A stretch of DNA of 64,000 bases from Acanthacorydalis orientalis (GCA_034766995.1 CM068321.1:13748026-13812025); one strand, 5' to 3'. Positions 40,003-53,190 are shown, numbered from the stretch's first letter. Made by a program: numbers and translations. The notes: generated from the sequence alone by a model not told the origin.

Positions 40003-41259
40003 GTATGTATATTTAAAAAAGCAAAATTAAAAAAAGATGTGCATAAAATTGTATATACGATTATTTAATAATACTTTTCATTTTTTGTTATTAATATATT
40101 TTAATCCAGAAAAGACCATATGGAAAAATAAAATTTGCTTGCTCACTACTCCTATTGACATTACTCATCTAATCACAATATACGTTTTTTTTTAATATCT
40201 CGATCATTCTACAGTCTGCTTATAACCAATATCTACAACTAAATTTTAATTATAATTATATACCGACGTATCTAAACACATTCATAAGAAGCACTTTTAA
40301 TAATTTTAATTTTGGAATACTTTACATATTATGAAAATGTATATAACATTTTGCTCCTATGGAGAACATCTGGGTTATTTATTTGTATATTTTTGTTCAT
40401 TTATTTTATTTTTTTTGGAAGTTGCTTAATTCAGCTAGGATTTCTATATCTTATAAGGAAATATAACAGAAATTAGAATTTTATGGCAAAACCATTCAGT
40501 TAGAATCAACTGTTTGTATTTATTTTATCAAAGTGCAGGAATGTTTTCAAACTTTGAGATTATTCGCACTTCTATAAATATATATATATTTATATATCTA
40601 TATATTCTTACATCATAAAAATATATCTAACACTATTTTCAAAATATTAATTTTTGACTTTGAAATTAAATATATAAAAAAAATTATTTCACAACTGGCT
40701 AATATATTTTGTAGTACAATTATTTTTTGTATTATTTTAATTAGTTTATTTTTTTATAAAATACACTTTAGTAAGAAATTTAAAATACGAATTTTATGTA
40801 GATTTTTTTAAAATTACATATATTATTTCCTTAAAAACAATTTAAGACAAATTCTAAAGAAAACCTTGTATAAGTAATAATTTCCCATTTTTAACCAGAA
40901 AGAAACTGACAATGAACAACTGCTGAATTACTTTTCCTTTAATGTTTTACATATTTTATATTTTAATAAATTCAATCTAAAACAATAAATGCAAACTACA
41001 CTATATTCATCTTGATAAATTAGTTTTGATTTATCTGTTTTTTCTTTTTTATGTATTTAAACTTATCTATGATTATATTTCATGATAGTGAAATAAGAAA
41101 AACAGATACAATAAATGAATATTCCATATAATTTATGTCATGTGTATGTGTGTGCATACATATGTATACAAATAACTTTAATTGAAAGTATAAAAAATGT
41201 GGTATTAAAAGAAAAAGTTAATTATTTGAACACTATGTAAATAAACAAGTGTGTACAGT

Positions 41260-41261
<2 letters not shown>

Positions 41262-41312
<51 letters not shown>
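41262..41312. repeat. (TA)n microsatellite, about 50 bp
   Basis: Pure TA array about 500 bp downstream (in the minus-strand sense) of the Sema-1A G+C-rich island. Confidence 0.9.
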
Positions 41313-41313
<1 letters not shown>

Positions 41314-41888
41314 GCATGTATAAATAAATTTGTCTTTAAAATAAATGAATGAAGAAATTATTAAGTGTTTTGTTACATTTTAAAATTTTACAATAACATA
41401 CTATTTTATTAATTTTTAAACAATAATTTTACTACAAAATATGAGAAAAATATGTACTGTTGAACTCGGACATTTAATATCAAAGTCAAATAATATTCTA
41501 GGTTCATAGCCATGAAAGGTTAGATAAGAAAATATATTAAGTTAGCAAAATAATTGTGAAAATTAACTTGGTATATGATGATTTATTGGAACAATAAAAT
41601 ATTTATACTTTTAAAATTTTATATTATATGCGGATTGAAGGAAAATGGGAAGGGGACTATACATCACCATAAATTGATAATCTGTCGAAGAAAAAAGTAA
41701 CTTTTATATTGGCTTGATCGTCATATATGACGTTCAATGCTGTCATTATTACAATTTCAAATCTCTTCAACAAATTGTATTGTCCAAAAAATATAGCCCT
41801 TATCGGCCGGGTGTGGCGACGCAGAAGCGTCTATCACGAACAATGGCACGAAAATACGTATTCTTATCTCGCGGCAGCGCAAGCGGGC

Positions 41889-42092
41889 CTACGCTCGGTA
41901 GATGTAGCTCGGCGGACAGTCTGGCCCCGACGGTGGAGGCGACGGACTCGACGAGGGGGGCGAGGGGGAAGAGCTCGATGAGCCTCCCGCCGTGCCGCGA
42001 CGGCGGCGGTGATGGTGCGAGGCGCCCGGTAGGCGCGAAAGGCTGCGGTGGCATGCGCCGCGTAGGGCACCCCCGCCCTCCTCGCCCGTTTC
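41889..42092 (-). CDS. Possible C-terminal extension of Sema-1A beyond the TGA (readthrough or alternative isoform)
   Basis: Directly after the Sema-1A stop at 42095-42093 the same frame stays open for 67 codons to a TAG at 41891-41889. The predicted peptide begins ETGEEGGGALRGACHRSL. It has an HHHRRRR block, then GGSSSSSPSPPSSSPSPPP, and ends GPDCPPSYIYRA. The five-serine run is encoded TCA, TCG, AGC, TCT, TCC, and AGT occurs in the later SSS, so all six serine codons appear. The proline run mixes CCC, CCG, CCT and CCA. Mixed synonymous codons in a homopolymer argue for selection on the amino acids rather than DNA slippage. The region is much more G+C-rich than any other exon here. How the frame would be reached (readthrough of TGA-G, or an alternative acceptor downstream) is not shown. 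It could also be chance in G+C-rich DNA, where stops are rare. Confidence 0.45.
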   Translation of the reverse strand, partial: ETGEEGGGALRGACHRSLSRLPGASHHHRRRRGTAGGSSSSSPSPPSSSPSPPPSGPDCPPSYIYRA

Positions 42093-42375
42093 TCAGAGAT
42101 AGACTTTCTTTACGCTGCGCGTTGTTGCGAAGCCGTCGCCACGTCGATAATTATCGCCCTGTAGCAAAGGCTACAATTATGGATGTTTAATCGTGGAGTA
42201 TAGGTTACAACATATGATGTGTTACCATATCAATAGAGAATATTCAAATATACTAAAAATTGTTAATTTTGTTGATATGATACAACGGTTTCATTTAGGA
42301 TAACATAAAGAAATTTTGAGTATTTTTTTATTAGTGTACTTTTTTTAAATGATTATGAAACACATATACACACAT

Positions 42376-42424
<49 letters not shown>

Positions 42425-43828
42425 CACACACATACACTCTATTCCCTTAAGATTTGGTAACACTGTAATATGGTGTAGCAATGACTACCTGATGAGAACG
42501 TAGTGTGCCAAAATTATCTCTGCCTGCCCTGTAAGCATCACGTGCATTATAGCCTCCATCAGCTTGGAATTGGAATAATGTTTCAGCATTATTTTGATGC
42601 GGCCCTTTATTTCGCATAGTACTTTTTGGAGAGTGTAATTTTGGTGGAGGCTGAGGAACAAGAACGGGTTCTGCATATGTGACTTCTTCTTGTGGCAAAA
42701 GTTTTGGTTCTGTTTGAATTCTATAAAAATAGTTTTATTTATTTGATTATGTATTTACTATATGGTCATTAATATAAGATTAAAGAAATTAGTGAAAAGA
42801 AAAGTAAAATAATTTAAATACAAACCTATTAACATTTTGACGTTGTTCGAAATATTCGTACTCAGTATCAGGATATGGTAAATTATCGTCTTCATCTTTA
42901 TGACATTTTCGTCCACAGAAATACCCAGCAGCAAAACCAATAACAAGAGCAAACACAGCTCCTGCAACAACAGCCATCACTAACACTTCAATAGAATACT
43001 GTGGTGGTAAATTATCAGCAGCTGCAACAGCAGGTCCATTGTTTTCATATTCTTTTCCTGGAGTAATGTTAATCACTTGATCATCTTCTGTATCTTTATT
43101 TGGTCTTATCAAATCTTGATTAGGTTGATTTGAACTCAAACCACCGACACTTCCAGCATCTTTACTTAATACACTACTTGCAGGGCATGCTGAATGTTGT
43201 CCAGTTGCAACACTCTGATAGAAAAAGTTTTCTTCGTCCCATCTAGGAGCTCCATGGGATCTACATTTACCTGATTGCTTATCCCAAGCACAATAAGGAT
43301 CTTGTAAAGCTACACATTCACTACAACTAGTGATTCTTGTACTGTCACAACGATGTAATTTCAATGATTGTACTTCTGAGTCTGAGACTGCAATTAATCG
43401 ACCACCAATTACTTTTAAATTTCGTACAGGTGCATGAGGGAAGACTTGTATTTCTTCAATTACAACAGAATTAACACTTGTTTTTGAACTAGCAGCATCT
43501 CCATTCAAAGCTTTTATAATACGTCCATTATCTGAAATAAACATATAATTGACCAAATGAGTACTTGTTCAGTAATAAACTTCATTAATGCTATTAAAAC
43601 ACTAAAAAATATTCGATAATATAACAGGTAAATTGTACATAAGTAACGTAATAAATTATTATAATATGTATTAAATTAAGAAAAAAAAACTAACCTGTTC
43701 CAATAAAAAGTACATCATATGTTTTACCTCCAGGTACTCTGACTTGTGGATCCACAGCAATTTGAGTAAATCGATAACTAAAAATGTTACATTTATTCAG
43801 ACATTGTTTAGAATGGAGTAATTAGAAA

Positions 43829-43920
<92 letters not shown>

Positions 43921-46575
43921 TATAAATACATATATATAAATACATATATATAATTTACATATGTAATAATTGCAATAAAAATAATGTAAACACATACTGA
44001 AAACTTGTTCGGATTACAATCGGCTGTCCAAAAAAAGCTGGTACACTTTCATCCATTAAAGAGTGTGTTTTAATAAAATTTAGTGTTAAATCCGGTAATG
44101 TTCTTGAGTCATTATGACACAATCCTGGTCTTGGATCGGGTACTTTTACACTCTGAACAGGAAGCCAATTAGAATTTATTGCTGCTTGTTCTTTGAAATT
44201 TCCTTCAAATGTATCAGAAATGTCTTGTAATGAAAATGCACATACTGCACTCCCTGATATACTATTTGGTGGTGTGGTAAATGTTCCATATATTAGTTGA
44301 GCGGGTGAACCCCCATATGTACCTTCGATTAGTCCAGATGTTGATTCTAAAATAAAAATATTAAAGATAATTTAAATATTAGGGAATATATAAACTTTTT
44401 GTCATTAATTATGGCTAAAATATTTAAATGTTAAAAAAATAAATTATATATATGCATAAACACATATGAAGAGTAAACTTACGAATTTCATTAAAATAAA
44501 ATGGAAAATCGCCTGAAACAGAACAATTTAGTCTTGACTTTAAAAACGATGTCCATCTATTTCTAAAACGATGTGGTCCTCCACGATCATATTTACATAC
44601 TCTTGCTACTCGAGAATAGACAGCCTAAAAGTACATATTAAATAAATGTATTGAAATAACTAAATGAGTGTTTAAAAATGTTAAATAAAAAATGTGACAT
44701 TTAAGTTAAACTGAATAGAGAAACTTATTAATTACTCCTAATAGTTGTTGTTATTTAACAATAAATTATGATTTGTAGGTAAATAATTTATTATTAATAA
44801 TGTTCATATATCAATAATTAAAAAAACTGAATAGCAATTTGAAAAATATACCTTTCCGCAATTAATGTATTCTACAGCTGTTTCTCGGAAAAAAAAGTAA
44901 ACAAAGTCGCCTTGAGCCATTGAATTGACAAAATCAGGTGCTGAAATTGAATAATAATTGATTTTATTTATTAGAAAAGTGATTTTTCATTATTAGAAAA
45001 AAAAATGTTAATTATTTTCATTACCATTGAGACTCATAGAATCATATTGTTCTGTTTGAAGTGGATCTCTGTATATCATTGGATCCATTCCACTAAAATC
45101 TGCTACAGTTCCAGTATATAAATCTCCATCTACAATAAAGGATACAATTTTAACGCGATACTCTTTTTAAGATACAAATTTTGGTAAAAACAATAGTAAA
45201 TATGTACTTTTGGAATTTTTTTTTAAATTTAAAGATAATCTAAATAGAATAAATGGGTATACAACATACCAACATATACGGCGGTGGAATTATGATATGG
45301 ATCATAAGGGCAAACAACTTGTCCAGGTTTGTCCTTTTCGACAGTATAATTTCCGGTATGTATACCGTACTCTCGGCACATTGGCTTAAAAGAATTTGTC
45401 CCACAGACAAGAAGTTTATTGTTAGTGATTTTCTCTAAAATACGAATATAATTCTGACAATTTTCCTGCAAAAGAAACATAATTTGTAAAAATATATAAA
45501 TCATAACATGTCTATAAACGAGTTTTAAAGTAGATTATGTATTATTGTCAATAAAAATTATGCCAAATTCCATGGAATTTTAATGAATAGATAATATGTA
45601 CTCAAAATAAATAAAACTTTATTAAAAGTTTATTTTAAAATCCAGAAATTTTATCCTAATTATATAAATATTTTTATTATGCGTTAATAGATGGCAGTAA
45701 TTGCTTTATTGATAAATGGTTAAAGACAACTTAAGATGAAGTGGATGTTTTTCAAATCATATAAATATATGGATTATAAAAAGCTGAATTACCGGGTTTT
45801 TGATTTTTTTTCCTGGAAAATACACTTATAGACAATTAAAAATATATTTCATAAACTGTAAAACATTCCGCTCAAATTCGAGTAATGTACTTAGCACAGA
45901 TACAGTAAATAACAGACAATCAACAATTATACATTGTATATATTCAAAACAATAAAATTATTTTCATTTGATTTGACTTGAAGATGAACTGAAACTGGTT
46001 TGAATATCGATATTTAGTCAAAAAAGTATACAATTGTGTATACTTATTTTCTAATTGGATGAAAAATATACCGAATTGATTATATATATATATATACGTA
46101 TATTATTTCAAATATTTAAGAACAATAATTTAATATTCTCTATAATTGACAAATAAGGAAATAAAAACAATTCAGTTTTGAATTATAAATTGATTCTTTT
46201 GTATATTAAATTTAAACCAAAAGTAGCTGATAGTAGTGATTATTAATATTCCAGCTAACAGTTTCTGTTTGGAGACCATTGCTTCACAATATTTTTTGTT
46301 GAGAGTTAAGACTTGCACACGGAAACCTTTTTCTTGGAATTTAATACATTATTATTTGTATGTATTTGAAAATTAAAACACTAAACACATAAATACATAC
46401 GGCTTTTATGAAAAAGAAATTGGAAGAATAAAAAAGTAATTTTTATGTACTTAACAAAGAACTTACTTCATCTTTTCCTTTCATTACACACATTTTGGCG
46501 TCAGTTTCTTGAGAAAACCATGTAAGGCGTTGAATTTCGTTTAGGTCCGATAGACTCAAATTGTAGACATAATTT
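42093..46575 (-). CDS. Sema1a: Semaphorin-1A, 3'-proximal ten coding exons (5' end missing)
   Basis: A transmembrane semaphorin that acts in axon guidance as plexin-A ligand and as receptor. Exons on the minus strand: 46575-46467, 45465-45270, 45129-45025, 44940-44852, 44624-44483, 44346-43998, 43777-43695, 43531-42826, 42720-42489, 42158-42093. All junctions are GT-AG and in phase, encoding about 691 residues. Sema-domain blocks: [119 protein letters not shown] domain follows ([15 protein letters not shown]), then one membrane segment (about [20 protein letters not shown]), then a cytoplasmic tail with [12 protein letters not shown], ending [10 protein letters not shown]. The signal peptide and roughly the first 60-80 residues are not in the readable part; the first exon listed begins in mid-codon. 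Confidence 0.93.
42382..42421. repeat. (TA)n microsatellite in the last Sema-1A intron
   Basis: TA array with an adjacent CACA tract, inside the 330-bp intron between the last two Sema-1A coding exons. Confidence 0.9.
42447..42488 (-). CDS. Alternative Sema-1A C-terminus by intron retention
   Basis: If the donor at 42488-42487 (CAG/GTAGTC) is not used, the penultimate coding exon reads on for 13 codons, [13 protein letters not shown], to a TAA at 42449-42447. The alternative to splicing is thus a shorter tail lacking the SVKKVYL end. This is seen in sequence only; no expression evidence is available. Confidence 0.35.
   Translation of the reverse strand, partial: VVIATPYYSVTKS
43832..43951. 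repeat. TA-rich compound microsatellite in a Sema-1A intron
   Basis: TA array with AAATA interruptions, filling most of the 220-bp intron between the exons ending at 43998 and starting at 43777. Confidence 0.9.
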
Positions 46576-49287
46576 CTGAAACGGAGACAAAATAGTAATA
46601 ATATGAATTATTTATGTTATGTATATATATTTATATATATATATATATACACACACACACATACATACATTCATAAAGCTTTTGGAAAATTCACTTGCTA
46701 ACACAATAAATATTAAAAAGTATTTTCAGAGATAGAAATTCTTATAAAAGGAAACATCATTAATATTCATAAAAGGAATATAAACTATTATCTATAATAA
46801 AACAGTTTTGTTAGTCAACATATGTTATTCCTAACTGAAAAACATTGTAAGTCACGAAGTTACACTTAATACGAAAAATTTACACTACACGAAGTTAATT
46901 TTAATATAAAATTTCAGAGGTAAAATCGATAGTTTTTACATTTTTATTTGTAAAGACAAACGAAATAATTTGCGTTGGATGTTTTTCAAAATGTTTAATA
47001 AATGTAAGAAATTAAAGTATAAATAAAGATAAAAAGAGCAAAAATATGTATAATATATTAAATGTTGCATGTTAAAATAATACACAAAAATGGATCTGTA
47101 TCAAATCAGAGTAAATAAGATAAAAAACTCACGACACATTAGAGGAAAAATAGAATAACGGTAAGAGAAGTAAGAAAGAATTTGGAAATAAAATCATATA
47201 TAAGTATGTATAATAAAAAAAAAACACCTTAATATTTATATGAAATACATACGAAAATTACTAATTACACTAAGAAAATAATATTTTATAGGGTTGTATA
47301 TAAGGAAATCTATTTACAGGGGAGAGGGGAGGAGTATAAAACATATTTAGTGTCATTAATAGAATTTTTTCATATAATATTGCAACATAAAATCAATTCC
47401 GACACTGTGGCTAAATCTACTTTCACAAATTAATCTTTTTTCATCACCCAAACAACGTCAAATTTTACGTTATTTGATATGTTTATTGTCATATAATATT
47501 ATTTTTTGTGCAAGAGCTTCTCAACTATTTTGGATCAGGTGGATGGGGAAATATATTCATTTAAATCGATATGAAAGATTAATTAGATTCATACCACACT
47601 TTTAATACATCTAAAAAAAATAAACTAAGTGTTAAAATATTTTTATAAAAATAAGAAACAAGATAATTCATTCGAGTAAACACTAGTTTTAATTAAAAGC
47701 AGCTTTTGATACAATTGCGTAGTAACAATATAGAAATCATCACCTCATATTCAAATAAAAAATATGTAGTATTAAATTATTTTTAACAGTTTTATTACCT
47801 GTTTTACTATTAAGTGTTTTTTTTGTCTGATTGGAAAACTACAACTATAATTGGATGTTTTTATAATTTCTAGTAAAGTAATTCTTCAAAATTATAATTG
47901 TAATAAACTTACATTCAATTAAATTCACACCTATTTGAATATGAATCTGGTAAAATAAAAATATGGTTTTTGTATTGAATAGTTTTCATATTTTATATTT
48001 TTGTTAGTTTAGTATTATATTAAATATAATTCACACGCAATTATTTTAAAAAAGTAAATCGTTTATTTTACTATTATTTATTTCTATCGTTAGATTTGTA
48101 CAATTGTTAATTGTTAATACAACTGTTAAATTGTTAATTTTAATGAAATTTATTAGATGATACTTCCAATATTAGTTATGTTATTGTAGAAGGTGTACTT
48201 AGAAAAGGTGGTTTAAATTTTGAGTTATTAAATGACATCATTTTATGATACTAATTTAAATAGTTCCAGATTATTATAAACGAGTAAAAAAACTGTCATT
48301 ATTTCGAGATTGTTTGAGGAACGAACATTTTACAATTTTTGTTCTGCATTTCGTTCGTTCCGTGCGTGTTTCTTTAGCGTGAAATTTCCTTTTAACGTCG
48401 AGTAGACAAAAAGCTAAACTGTATCAGTTCCATGCCTTGGCTACGCCACTGCTAGAGACTATGTACACAATGTAGTGAAACTGTTGTATATAATTTGGCT
48501 AAGCTTCACTGAACAATGTGTGCCATAGAGAAAAAGATCGGTGCCAGTAGTGTGTTTATTGTAGGTTCGTCCAGCAGGGTTGGCGCCGTTGTAGTCGCCT
48601 ACGGGATTTGTCGACAACTTCCGAACACTTTTTCAACGTCGGATCGTGTTCACCCAACAGTTGAGCTTCTTTTTTTGTTTTTGTTACTTTCAAATCAGAC
48701 TGGCGTACGTTCTCTAAAACAAATCTTTTTTGCTATTCGAGCTGTCTACAGTCTAGACTTTGTGTATTTGTTACAAATATATGAAAAATACAATGTGGAG
48801 TTTCCCTTAACGAATTTCTTGTAATGAAATTACATTTCGAGAAAAAAGATTAGAACGCAAGAAGGAAATTGTTATATGTCACAATACACAAAAATGTGTT
48901 TATACGGATGTTTTTATAAACGGAATAATATCTATTATTGTTTATTAGTTGTAAAAAATGTTTATTATTAATTCTTATAAATAATTATTAGATATTTAAG
49001 ATATAATATACAAGAAAAGATTTACCCAAATTTTACCGATTAATATGAATATAAATACGGAAACTTATAGTGATGTAGTATATATTTTATTTTGTTAATG
49101 GTTTAATAGAAATATTATTTACAAATATATTCCTTAGAATACTAAAGAATATTTCTTGGTGTTCACTATTTTAATTTTGCATACTTTTAAATAGAAACTA
49201 TTATTGTACCTTAATTTTCATAAATAATAAATTATTATTTTATATAATTATATGCAAATTACAGCTACATAAAATACATAATAACTA
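46576..49287. other. Upstream intronic/intergenic region of Sema-1A with a G+C-normal block
   Basis: Mostly A+T-rich DNA, probably Sema-1A intron. A short TA/CA tract lies at about 46620-46670. From about 48300 to 48830 complexity and CpG content rise sharply. This block contains CAGTGGCGTAGCCAAGG on the minus strand, a phrase often met at insect transposon ends, and a 102-codon open frame on the plus strand with no family match. It may be a mobile-element fragment or an unrecognised 5' UTR exon. Confidence 0.4.
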
Positions 49288-50008
49288 AAGGGTTTTTCAT
49301 TAGGGATGCAATTTTTTAAGAGGTGATATTTCACAGATATCAAACTGACAGCTGTATTTTTTTGACATATGTTAAGTTTTGACATTGCCATTGTTAGTTA
49401 TGGCTTCGTATACAACAGAACAACGCATTGAAATAATAAAATTGTATTACAAAAATGGTCGTTCTATGAAAAAAATATTTTGTGAATTACGCGATATTTA
49501 TTCTCCACATACTCGTCCATCTCAATCAACAATTATTTGAATAGTGAGTAAATTCTAAGAGACTGGACCGGTTAAAGAAAAAAAACATAAACTACTTAGT
49601 TCGTAAAAGTGTATTGAAAGAGCCAAGAATGTCAATTCCTTGACATTCATAGCAACTGGACCTTTCACAGATGACCGCATAACGTATTTTGCATAAGAAT
49701 TTATTGCTGAATGCTTATAAGGTTCAACTAACACAAGAATTGAAGCCAGCAGACTATTCAGTGTCGGAGATTTGTTAATTGGATACCGAAACAACAACAC
49801 GGTTTTTCTGAAAAAGTCATCTTTAGTAACGACGCTCCTTTCGAACTATCTGGATATGTTAACAAGCAAAATTATCCAATCTGGACTGAAGAAAATCTGA
49901 GGGTGATCGTTGAGAAACCATTGTATACAGAAAGAGTGAAGAAACTTGAAATTTCAGTGCAAATTCTGTTTTATTTCAAATTAAAAGAATACGTTCTTAT
50001 TCTAAAAC

Positions 50009-50009
<1 letters not shown>
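49288..50009 (+). mobile_element. Degenerate mariner-type element, truncated at a TA array
   Basis: A transposase frame starts at ATG 49400 with MASYTTEQRIEIIKLYY and a helix-turn-helix segment ending RPSQSTI, then an in-frame TGA and a TAA. After a decayed middle, about 49750-49960 encodes FVNWIPKQQ, EKVIFSNDAPFELSGYVNKQ and NYPIWTEENLRVIVEKPLY. These correspond to the FSDEAHF...GYVNKQN-IW block around the first catalytic Asp, which here reads N-D. The sequence from 49288 looks like the 5' terminal repeat. The 3' end with the remaining catalytic residues is missing and replaced by (TA)n. Inactive. Confidence 0.8.
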
Positions 50010-50072
<63 letters not shown>

Positions 50073-50151
50073 ATACATATTTTAATATTATTTCTGTAAC
50101 TAAGGAAAATGAATGAAATGAATTTTACATCTCTCTGTTTCTCTCTCTTTA

Positions 50152-50215
<64 letters not shown>
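50010..50215. repeat. Pair of TA arrays with an intervening (CT)n tract
   Basis: (TA)n at about 50010-50070, unique DNA of about 60 bp, then (CT)n at about 50131-50183 merging into a second (TA)n to 50215. Confidence 0.95.
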
Positions 50216-50218
<3 letters not shown>

Positions 50219-51807
50219 CACCGCTGTTTAGTATGCATGCACTGGATTAAAAAGTCATGTTTTTCTACTTTAAAAACAAATTTACAAAAAAATACCTTAA
50301 TTTTTTATGACTTAAAAGAAGCTTAACTATTTCTTAACTGTGTTCTTGAATATCGTTATACGAGTACAGCATATTGAAATTATAAGAAAGAATTAAAATT
50401 TTAAACTGTTAACTTATATAATTACAATACATTGTTAATTTAAGAAAAAAGTATATAATGATAAAAGTATATATTACGAATAAAGAAAAAAATGAAATAA
50501 ATGATTTGTACAAATAAGATGTAAAAGTATTTTACAGCAAATAAAAGTTGGGTATGATAAGAAATTTACAAGTTTTTAAAACTGTTTACCATGTATGATA
50601 CATTTTAATTAGATACCAAATACAATACTGACGAGACATTGATTTTGACAGAATATAAGTAATAGTATTTTTGTTATACTGGATATACAATTTAAAAATA
50701 CTAATAAGCGGCGATAAATAAATGAGATTTACAAGAAATAAATAAATAAAACCTGTTTTTCGTGATATTTCATAAAGTATAAACATTTAAAATATTTTTA
50801 ATAAAATCGATTACAAATATGTTTTGAAGCTTTGTGTTGTAAAAAATGAATTAATAAAGTAAAAAAAAATACTCTAGGGAAGGGAAACAATCTTTTGAGA
50901 AACAGTTATTTATATATTGGAATTGATTTGCCCGTTACAATGTTTAAATATTTAATTTTATATTCACAGAATAAGCCGAAATTTTAATTTGAATATAGCT
51001 AATAGGGAATGATACAATCAATATACTTCACAATAAAGTATTTATGTTATATGTATAATTAATCTTCAGATTTTTCACAATAATTACACTTTATTGATTA
51101 GTTAGATAAGTTGATGAGATTAAGAATATTCTATATATAGTATATTGTGAAAATCTTTTAATGATACTTTATTGCAAGTTCGCAGTAGTATAGTATTGAT
51201 TAATGATTAGAATGGTCGACGAAAGATAAAAACCATTATCTAACTTGGAAGATAAACGTACAAGAAATAAACCAAATAAGTAAAATAAATTGACTGACTA
51301 TTGACTACAGAAAACAACGTAAAAAACGCATCGCACGTAAATTGAAGCTTCCAGTGGTGTCTGAAAAGCTCCAATCATGCTAAAATCGTGTGCACCCGGC
51401 GAGAATTTCAAACCAATGCTGACAGTGGTTAGTGCTATTGTGTGTATGAATCTCAATTCGTCTGTACGTTTGAGTGTTTTTATATGTGTAAATGTATGTG
51501 CCTGTGTGTAGCTTTCCAGCCGCGTTGTTTTCATCGACAAAACAGACAACGGTCTGATTGCGGGAGCGTGACAAATTATTGTTGTAAAGCAATCGAGATG
51601 GACGTACGGAAACAACACAATGTAAAGAAGAGTGGTTTTCAGTGGCGTCACTAATATTAATATGTGTTGTGGGAAGCAACAAAGAACGATTATGTTTTAT
51701 TGTTTTATTGAGATATGAAACTATTGATTCAAAATCAATGAATATGTAATATCAGTAAAATATTAGCAAAGAATACAAAAAAAAACAGAAAACAAAAACT
51801 TGAAATG

Positions 51808-51868
<61 letters not shown>

Positions 51869-53156
51869 GATAAATATCTGTAGATGGAAACGAACTAATG
51901 CTATATAACCAATAGATGGAAATGTATTTCTTTATAATTATGAAAGCGGTTAAATTGTTTATTTCATTTAATTATAGTATATTTGTGAAGGTGTCAATAC
52001 TTTTACAATAGTTTTTTTTGTGTAATTATGTGAATATTTGAAAATCTTATGACTTTTTTCAAAATCAGCTACAAGTATTTCGCCAGTTTGATTTGATATA
52101 CTGGGACTTTCTATTTGACATGTGGAGATTAACTGATTTATTTTATTTTTCTTTACTTAAATTTTATATATAATTTGTAGAACATGTGCTATTAGATTTT
52201 TCAATAAAATGTTAATTGAAAAATGTTGATTTTGTTATCAACATGTAATACTCTCGATTAATTATCATTTTATAAGATAAAGTATATCATTACTTGATTT
52301 TTGTAAAAAAAACGAATCAAGTAAACATTCATATGTGTTTCAGATTTTATACGAAACAATGTCTTTAATTTGCAGTGTGTACGTGTGAATAACTGATTAG
52401 AAAACCTAACTGACATAATCTAAAAGAAGATGATATGAAGATATACAAAAAAACTCAATAATTACAACAAAAAAAAAATTTAAAATGGGTTAGATTTATT
52501 TTAAAACGGCTTAAATGATTAGAAAAACATATTTAAGTATTTAATAAAAAAAAGAAGGTTTTGGGTCAAGTTATTTGGAGAATAAGTTATTTATGTATAT
52601 TGTACAAGTTTGTTCGGAATACATACTTATATCTTAACAATTCTGGATTGTCAAGAAATCTTGACTGAAATGATTTGTAGATTAGGAGTGTTTGCAATAT
52701 TTCTAAATGTAGAATATCTAGCCTTAACAAGAATAGAATAATATTTAAAAAATGAGATAACATGTTTATATGTTATTTTGTAATGATCGAATGCAATGTA
52801 TATAGATTTTTAAAAAATCATAATGGTAGTTAAACATAAAATTGATGTGGAATATACGAATAAATAAGTATTTTTAACGTTTTTAAAATGATTGACTATT
52901 CAACCGTAATAGATAATATACTTGAAAGTGGTAATTTATAAATACAATGTTGAAGTGAATGTTGTAACTATAAAATATATTAGTGAAAAATTATGTTTTA
53001 TTTGAAAATCTCTGAATGGGGACTAATGATATGGAAAATGTAAAAAAAAACAAATAAATTTTTATAACAAGTTATTTAAGTCAGTTTTGGTATGTAATAA
53101 AGGTATTTAATAATTTTTATTTCCTAGACTATTTAGTAAATAAATAACTTGTATTA

Positions 53157-53190
<34 letters not shown>

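Noticed and set aside
41714..42190. 158-codon plus-strand frame across the G+C-rich island, and 68-84-codon minus-strand frames in other phases
   Set aside because: Long frames are expected in G+C-rich DNA because stops are A+T-rich. Only the frame continuous with Sema-1A shows mixed synonymous codons in its homopolymer runs. The plus-strand frame lies antisense to the exon and gives Arg-rich sequence without a family match.
48516..48824. 102-codon plus-strand frame in a G+C-normal block
   Set aside because: No domain or family recognised and no convincing splice structure. The block also carries a transposon-like phrase on the other strand, so it is described but not called as a gene.
51298..51682. 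Minus-strand frames of 117 and 100 codons
   Set aside because: They overlap each other in different frames, match no family, and lack the Sema-1A N-terminal pattern that was looked for here.
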